Below, one piece after another: positions 57,207-64,000 of a DNA stretch of 64,000 nt. Both the position numbers and the translations under genes were made by a program. Source of the stretch: Pisolithus tinctorius (lineage: Eukaryota; Basidiomycota; Agaricomycetes; Boletales; Pisolithaceae); the NCBI GenBank assembly GCA_024663395.1, contig JANFAH010000095.1, positions 1 to 64,000 of the forward strand, written 5' to 3'. Position 1 is the first letter of the stretch. The number at the start of each line of letters is the position of its first letter. The notes below the pieces were generated by a model that worked only from the letters and a program-made list of their open reading frames with translations, searched no databases and had not been told where the DNA came from.

Positions 57207-57452
57207 GTCAGACGTGTGTATCGGCGAGGACGCGACAAGTGGGTGGCAGCGAGACTGGACTCTGTGGCGGTGCTGCGGATGACGACTAACACTATTACTA
57301 CCAACTAGCTTGTCAAGGTGTAATAGATAGAGTCTAGTTGCCTCGTGTCCTCAACGAGGCCAGCACGTTTTTGCCATAGTTTACAGCTCATCCACTGTAT
57401 CTTTTTTTTTTCTTCCTTCTCTACGTGCACTGGGTCGAGCTTGTAGTGTGCC
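57207..57452. promoter_or_regulatory. divergent promoter region SFT2/EDC4
   Basis: A 246-base gap between the start codons of two divergent genes, with a T-rich tract near 57402-57418. No clear TATA element. Confidence 0.35.
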
Positions 57453-60400
57453 ATGGAGAGACACAACAACCTGCACGAACAGTTGTTTGCGATGGGAAGC
57501 GCCACGCCCCCACCTCAGTCTCAATTGTTCACCATGAATCCTGCAAACCAGCCCAAGTCCTCCTCGTCCTCCCCAAACAACCTCGAATCGCTCTTCCAGT
57601 CCATCGCTAGCCAGCAGATGTCCGAGCCGTCGTCTACTTTTACCTCAAACTCTGCTCCAGCAACCCCAGCCATGGCCACAACAACATCGGAAGACAGCGC
57701 CCCACCGGGCTCCACCTCAACCGTATCTACTGCTGACAGACAGAGCGCCCTTCTCTCTCTGCTCTACCCTGCTGCTGGCTCAAACCCAGTCCACCAGTCG
57801 TCTCAGCCTCCTCTGATGCCCGCTCCCCCTGCACCCCAACAGGTGCCCACCCCCCCCGCATCATCTGGGCGGACTGGCCAGTCTCCCTCCAACTCCAGCG
57901 AGGCACAGGGAAAAATCCTGCTCGAACAGCTCATGTCAGGGTGAGTCTTCCTTCTCTACATCTTATCCACCACCAGGTGGGCCCCTCGTTCCAAGCAAGT
58001 GCCCTCTTCATTTATCTATGGCTTGCGCGTGCCGCGGCCCCGCTTCTGACCAATACGTGTCTTTGAAGCATGTTGATGGGAATATTGTCTGCCTCACCAT
58101 AGCCACGAGGTCTGCCCACTACCTCCTTTTCAACCGATATGTTTATCTTGTCTCTCTGTCCCCCCCCTTTTCTGCCTCCCATGGCACACTGGGATTACCT
58201 CGATACGTATTTGGCTGACGTATTCGATAGTGCTGCCCCCCGCTCAAACTACTCGGAGCCTGCCCCTCCTGCTTCGACGCTGCCTCCGGCGTCTTCCGCT
58301 CCTATGCACCCTCCGGCCCCTGAGTCCTACCTGCCTACGGAGGGTCCATACGTTCCTCGGGAGACTCCACGTGACCTTCCCCAGCCAATGCCGCTGCCGC
58401 AGGCCCAGCAGCCCGCTCCTCCTTCACCGCCTAAGCCTATGTTTGATTTCGTTTCTCCCTTCGACGCTTTCACCGCTAGTTCACCCCCTGCCGTCAAAAA
58501 GAAACCCGTTCCTACTGGCCCACCGAGCGCATCCAGCGGAAATGAGGATTCCTGGACCTCAGCCTCTCTTGGTTCCCTCGGTGCAGACCCGAAACGCAAA
58601 TCCGTCGAAAACCTCATCGATCAGCTCACAAGGGGCCAGGTGCCCTACGGTCCCGGACAACCTCCGTCACCGACTTATGATCCTTGCAATACTGCCGACG
58701 AGTACTCCCAGGTGGAGGCCAACCAACCCACTCCTCAGCAGCAGCGGGCAATTCCCCCTCCTCCCCCGCTTCCGCCGAAGCCTGGTCGTGAATCATCTCC
58801 CAGGGCGTCGCCACCCAAGCTTTCACAACAACAGCAGCCACAGCATCAACACCGTCCACAGGGACGATCGACTGAATCCCCCGTTGGCCAGCCAGCGCCT
58901 CCCTCTCGGAAGGACAAGGATGGTTCTCCAGGCCCGCGTCCGACCTGGAAGAATGATGGCCGTGCTAAAGGCGGGGTCAAGGGCAAAGTCCAGACAGGTC
59001 CCCCGTACGCTCAGCTGTTTCTAATTATGTTTCCTGCCTTGCTGATTATCTCATGACAGTGCGCAACCTCAAACCATCATTTTTGATGTCTCGCAGCTAC
59101 TGGACGAGGTCCAGGCCCCCCGTGATACTGTCAAGTCCACTGCGATCGCGTTGGTCAAGCAAGACTTTGTCTTCCTCCCAGGTACGACAATCGGTGCGAC
59201 TCACTGGATTGCGTATGCCATGACTAGGGGTCGCGTGCGCGTGATCTCACGCTCCAGTGGCGATCGCACTTTGCTGCAGCTGCCCACCGTGTTCGCACCG
59301 TCAACGCAGGTAGTTGACATGGCTGTGTACGGAAACAGGCTCGCAGGTGTGACGTCTGACGGTGGCTTCGTCGTTTGGGAGTTGCCCGAAGTTATAACAG
59401 ATGATGTTCCGTACGTGTGTTCGCGCCCTTCTCGTTGAACAAACTGATCTGACGTCGCGCATACGTTAGTGGCCGTTTGTTACTCTGTGTGGTGCCTAGT
59501 GCGGATGCCGACCCGTTGCACTCTGTCAAGTGGCACCCCAACCAACCCGACACGTTGGCTGTTGCTTCTGAGACCAAGATGTATTTGTTGGATCTTGCGG
59601 ACGCCGCGCGTACCTTCCGAGGCGAGCCCCTGCCACAGGTTGAGCTCAACCGTATTGCTCAGGTCTTCACCGTCCCCTCAGTAAGCTCGAACTGTCTATT
59701 GCATTACTTCTTATCTTCTGAATACCTTTTTTTCTTAGCGTCTGGTTGCCTTTGATTTCGATGTCCCTCACTTTGCATTGGCCACTGTTTCTGAGGACTC
59801 TACGCTCACATTGTGGAACGTGCACGATAAGCTACCTTTCTGGACTCACCGAGTTCGCGGGGAGGATGTTCCTTCATCCTTGACCTTCATCGAGGACGGT
59901 ATCGTCATCGGTCGGAAGAACGGTACTATTTTCCAACTGTTGTCCGTCATTTCCAAGAACGTCCTATCGACTCTCAAGTTCGTCAACGGTACCAAGGAAG
60001 ACCCTGACATGTTCGGTCACGTTAATTATGATTCTCGCATTCAAACTCTGTGGGTGGCCAACAGTCGCAGGGATAGCTTGATCGCCGTGAAGATTGGCTT
60101 TGATGTTTCCGCTTCTCCTTCTGGCGACCTTGTTCGAGGTGGATTCTTCGAACAAGTCGTCGAATTTTCTGGACCGAAGCCGACGATTCACTTCGTCATC
60201 CTTTCGGCTGACGCGGATCCAACTGGAGAAGAGGCACATGCGGCATGTATCGCTGCCAAAGTTCCCCCTGGCGAGCTTGCTCTCGTCGCTTTCTCTGTCC
60301 ATTCGACCGGTGTTGATCAGGTTCTCGTGCGCAAGGAATGGTACGATAACGCGCTTAACAATGCGGTTTCCAAGTTCCCGCCGTACGTTCATCCCCAGCT

Positions 60401-62353
60401 CCCAGCTCCCGCTCCCGTGGAGATCAAACCTACCAGACACGTGGTACAAGGCCCTCCTAGTGTTGCACCCCTCCCACAGCAGCAGCCTGCTCCTATGTTG
60501 TCACATGCCAGAGCGCGCACGCCGCCTTCCGAGGAGCTGGATTCGGAGATGGCACGCGAAGAAGTTCGGGCGGCGGAAGCCAAAGGAAAGAATGCCAAGG
60601 GCAAGAACGTTGCCTTCAGAGATAGAGATGAGCGGGAGAAGAACAAGATCGATGCTGGATCATTGAGCGATTCTGGTGTTGTCCAGTTAGTTGCCAAGGA
60701 AATTAAAAAGAGCGAGGAGAGTCTCCACAACCGTATTGGGCGCCTGATTGGAAAAGAGATGGACAAGCAAAGTAAGCCGGGTATATTTTCACGCATCGTC
60801 GTAGTTAGACCTAATGTGTGTGTTTCTCAGATTCACGTTTCGAGGAAGCGCGTGCTCACGAGCAAGCTGAGGACTTCAACCGCCAGGAGAAGATCCTCAA
60901 GTTAATCTCTACCGAACTGACGAGGAACACGACCCGTGTGGTGGAGATGGCTGTGAAGGCAGAAGTTCAGAACTCTGTCCTCCCGGCTTTGGAGCACATT
61001 ACAAGGACCGAAGTTCGCGCTGCGCTTAATGAACACGTGGGACGTGGCTTGACGGAGTATATTCAGAATGTGAGTTGCTCCTGCTATCAGCAAGGTCTTA
61101 AAACGTGCTTAGTTGAATAAACAGAATCTCCCCATTGAGATGGAGAAGTTATTGCTCCGTCCTGACATCTCTACCCATTTCGCTAGCATTCTTTCTAACA
61201 ATCTTAACCCACTGATCGAGCGATATGTCAAGGACTCGGTGTCGAAGTCTTTCCTGCCTGCGTATTCACAGCAGACATCAGCAATGCACCAGGACATCCT
61301 CCGCGAAATGAGGACCGAGATTTTGAACGTGAAGAAGGATTCTATGACATGGCAAACCGAAGCCGCTCGAAGCCAGGAGGTTCGTTCCCGTCGATCCTTG
61401 ATTTTTCCTGGGCTTATTGGGGCTAACGCATCTGGACTAGGCGTTGATTCGAGAACTTGAACATTCGGTTAGGATATTGTCTGATCAAGTCAAGTTCCTG
61501 ACGATGAACGCGTCGAACTTGTCCGTCGCACACCACAGGGTGGCAGGTGGTGGTTCCCCAGTTCCGTCGGCGGCCAGTATGAGTTCGATCGCAGCTCAGC
61601 CGCTGCACCGCCAGCAGCTTCCGACGACCCAACCAGCAGCCTACACCACTCAAGCCACTACTACGAGTTATTCGCAGCCGACGCAGCCAGCTTCTATCCA
61701 CGGATCGTGGTACTCTTCCCCCACCATTGCAGCACCTCAGGCGTCCCACCCAATTGCGCCACCCCCGCCCCCACCTGCTCCGGCTTCTCAACGCTCTCCA
61801 CCAACCCAACCTCAACGTGAGGAATGGGATGATACTTACCTGTCCGTGTTGAGCACCCAGGATCCTAAACAGTTGCGGGAATTACTGGCACGGTCAAATC
61901 CAGAAATCGTCATGCCGTTGAATGGCCCGGGACCCTTGTCGCAGGCTGTAATCTTAACTTTGCTGCATCGCGTGAGTGGGATTCATTTTTTCTATTTTCA
62001 TTTTAGCGTACTTAGGGTTAATTGAACAGCTCGCCGCCACTGTGGGAGAGACTCCGCCAGTCGATGAATCGTTCAAATCGGCCCTGTGGTGGCTCCAGCG
62101 TGCAGCTACTGTATTAAATATCAACGTGAGTTTTTCTGCGATCATGCGGACGTACCTTCACTCACCCGGGTCGTTCGTTCTTATCTAGGAGCCTCTTATT
62201 TCACCCTACGTGGCTCGTGTTGTGCCGAATGTTAAGGCCATGCTGAACACCATCAAACAGCGTCTATCGATTCTCCCAGGTCCTCCACAACTGATGGACT
62301 CTGTTAGAACGATTTCTGATATTCAAGATACTCTTACTCGCAAGCAAACATAA
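57453..62353 (+). CDS. EDC4: EDC4/Ge-1-like enhancer of mRNA decapping
   Basis: P-body scaffold that couples Dcp1-Dcp2 decapping. The start at 57453 gives MERHNNLHEQLFAMG. A long Gln/Pro/Ser-rich N-terminus follows with LESLFQSIASQQ, PKRKSVENLIDQLTRGQVPY and PPPPPLPPKPGRE. The WD40 part begins near QTIIFDVSQLLDEVQAP and includes VYGNRLAGVTSDGGFVVWEL, PLHSVKWHPNQPDTLAVASE and LATVSEDSTLTLWNVHDKLP. A charged linker (ELDSEMAREEVRAAEAKGKN) leads to a helical region (ELTRNTTRVVEMAVKAEVQN; RTEVRAALNEHVGRGLTEYI). A C-terminal alpha-helical domain comes last (DTYLSVLSTQDPKQLRELLA; PLSQAVILTLLHR), with stop at 62351. About 1,350 residues and more than ten introns. The overall order matches metazoan EDC4, but similarity is low outside the WD40 and C-terminal parts. 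Confidence 0.85.
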
Positions 62354-64000
62354 GGGAGGAAATGAAGAATGTTGTTGTGAAAGTGCCGAAAATATTCGTC
62401 CTTGTTTCCATGTATATCTTACTAGTTGTGTTTTTTCTCTCTTCTCTCCGATGCTCATGCATGCATCCACGATCGACCCGCAGGCTGTGGTTCTTACTTC
62501 ATGAAATGACTTTTCACGTTCACATTACGCTTTGTTATTCCGAAATGTTCTACAAATCCCGTCATGTGTCGTCGTATGTAGTTAATGCAGACCATGACTC
62601 TATGTCCAGGGTGCCACAGTATGGAACGGTAAACCCAAAATATTTCTGCGAAATGTTTATTGTGGAAATGCGCGATTTAGACCGTTGAATGCGCATATTA
62701 AAGTGTGCAATTTGGACATCTTGTGTGCGCATTTAAGAAACTGTCTGTAAGATAGAGTCCCGGGCGTATAATGAGTACTATGGGGGTCACACTGGTGTAA
62801 TATTCAATTTCGCTGCGAGTTACTTTGCAGCACGGTCAATGAAATTCTCCTCATGCCGGAATGCCAGATTTTGTTCACCATCACCTGCCAGCATGCCTGA
62901 GATACTTGGCCAACCCCTTCAAGCTCTTCAAAGCGCCCAACAGCATCCTTGCACAGCTGTGGGTCCTCCTACCACATTCCCATCACCTGAGTTCCATTTC
63001 AGAGTGCTGAGGGAGGGCTCCCCCCGCCGAAGCGAGTTCCCCTCTCAGTAGACTTTGTTGAACCAAGTGTTGACGACATGATATTAATGCCCCCTGAACA
63101 CGCCGGTCGTTGTCCGCACTCTCACTCAAAACACTAGACGGCTGAAACTGCATATAATCTCCACATTTTCCGACATCCAAACAATGACACATCCCCTAAA
63201 TCATCATACAACTACGCATATGGGGTGGATTCGAGAAACAACTTGGTCACATCTCCAGCAATCAGTCACATTCGACGATGGAATGGACGATGGCATTTAG
63301 CACTTGCACGTTTCGGGCGTGCACTCGCAGCTGTATCGAGTGAAATATCCTCAGCAAGCCTACTTCTGAGATGTAAGCCTCAGTGTGCTTTACCTCTCGC
63401 CGCACGTGCAGCCACTCATTCCACAGTGGTTGTTGACAAGAATAATGTTGACCTGCAAGACGGAGGCCAGTGAGTAAAAGTCCACGCACAAAGCTGGTTG
63501 GTGGCGGGGCTACATACAGATTGCATGGTGCTGATAATATCGGTTGAGTGGGTTGAGTGGGTAATGAACAAATGTCCAATGAAGTTGTTGTGCTAACAAC
63601 CGACTTTTATACGTATCATACCCCTGTATTTACCGGTATTTGCGGGGTACTCGATCTTTCCGAATCGGCCGTGAGGCAATTTGGTAGTGTAGGCACAATG
63701 CTAATGAACGGAAGCAATGAGGCATTTTATAGACTATACAGGGATTACGAGTTACATATACTCTGGGGGGCACACGATCATGCGGAAGCTGAGCCAGCTA
63801 GTGGTGGGGGTTGGTGGAGAGGAGCGCCTTTGAGAATATTTTGCAAAGTGTCGATGACCTGTCTGGAAAGTGTCATGGCATACAGGCAGGTGAGCGGAAG
63901 CACACCCGGATGTCGAGAAAATCAGCCATCCCCTTATCTGGAGGTCAGTCAGCATCAAGGTAGATGAGGAGTCCTTACGGTGTAGACAGACAATGTATTG
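62354..64000. other. 1.6 kb region without recognisable gene
   Basis: The EDC4 3' side and beyond. Open frames at 62839-63051, 63225-63473 and 63557-63967 (+) and 63262-63579 (-) have no known motif. A short direct repeat, GGTTGAGTGGGTTGAGTGGGT, lies at about 63542-63562. A gene fragment running off the right edge cannot be excluded. Confidence 0.4.

Noticed and set aside
58230..59024. 264-residue frame rich in Leu/Pro/Arg within EDC4
   Set aside because: Out-of-frame shadow of the Pro/Ser-rich EDC4 N-terminus.
31979..62353. Idea of an RNA-control gene cluster (Argonaute, RS-rich protein, cyclin L, EDC4)
   Set aside because: These genes are interspersed with unrelated housekeeping genes over 30 kb with mixed strands; co-location is probably chance.
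1..64000. CRISPR arrays, prophage, insertion sequences or riboswitches
   Set aside because: The sequence is eukaryotic nuclear DNA; no regularly spaced repeats, transposase domains or paired terminal repeats were seen.

Overview
This window looks like nuclear DNA of a mushroom-forming basidiomycete (Agaricomycete type). The genes are compact and split by many short GT-AG introns of about 50-60 bases. The gene content is also fungal: a QDE-2-like Argonaute, a Zn2Cys6 regulator, a SNZ-type PLP synthase, QCR10, IMG2/mL49, a seven-helix DUF6534-type protein and a HET/TPR incompatibility-type relic. There is no operon, phage or bacterial element. Exon structures were read by eye from frame continuity, splice sites and family knowledge. 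Outer limits are good where a start and stop are given; inner junctions are approximate.

Layout. 0.1-4.5 kb: tandem pair of DHA1-type MFS transporters on the minus strand. 5.0-5.9 kb: small Ser/Pro-rich hypothetical (+). 6.6-8.25 kb: membrane-anchored M24 metallopeptidase (-). 8.4-10.0 kb: CUE-like/AlkB/GRF three-domain dioxygenase (+). 11.8-12.2 kb: tiny QCR10 gene (+). 12.5-14.4 kb: HAD hydrolase of the ACAD10 N-terminal type (-). 14.9-15.9 kb: NOP16 (+). 17.0-19.9 kb: Zn2Cys6 transcription factor (+). 19.9-23.4 kb: no gene recognised. 23.4-26.05 kb: decayed HET/TPR gene (-). 28.0-28.6 kb: small zinc-ribbon protein (+). 28.7-30.3 kb: aspartic protease with a C-terminal membrane anchor (-). 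30.6-31.6 kb: Rab1/YPT1 GTPase (+). 32.0-35.8 kb: Argonaute (+). 36.0-38.1 kb: PDX1/SNZ (-). 39.6-40.0 kb: mL49 (-). 40.4-43.0 kb: weakly supported small ORFs. 43.4-45.1 kb: RS/RD-rich protein (-), head to head with a cyclin-L-like gene (+, to 46.4 kb). 46.6 kb: intron-bearing tRNA-Asp. 47.2-49.1 kb: DUF6534-type membrane protein (+). 50.7-53.35 kb: SRP receptor alpha (-). 53.6-54.8 kb: Ser/Thr-rich single-pass membrane protein (-). 55.1-56.2 kb: glyoxalase II (+). 56.4-57.2 kb: SFT2 (-). 57.45-62.35 kb: EDC4-like decapping scaffold (+). 62.35-64 kb: no gene recognised.

Most genes are housekeeping and act independently: secretion (Rab1, SRP receptor, SFT2), mitochondria (QCR10, mL49), ribosome assembly (NOP16), vitamin B6, detoxification (GLO2) and RNA metabolism (Argonaute, EDC4, cyclin L, RS-rich protein). 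The most unusual signal is a sharply bounded CpG desert, 34184-35972. It covers the MID-PIWI half of the Argonaute gene and the gap up to the stop codon of PDX1. It holds six CpGs in about 1.79 kb, and all six lie in arginine CGN codons. The second point of interest is the CUE-like/AlkB/GRF fusion, which resembles the separate human ASCC2-ALKBH3 partnership joined in one chain.
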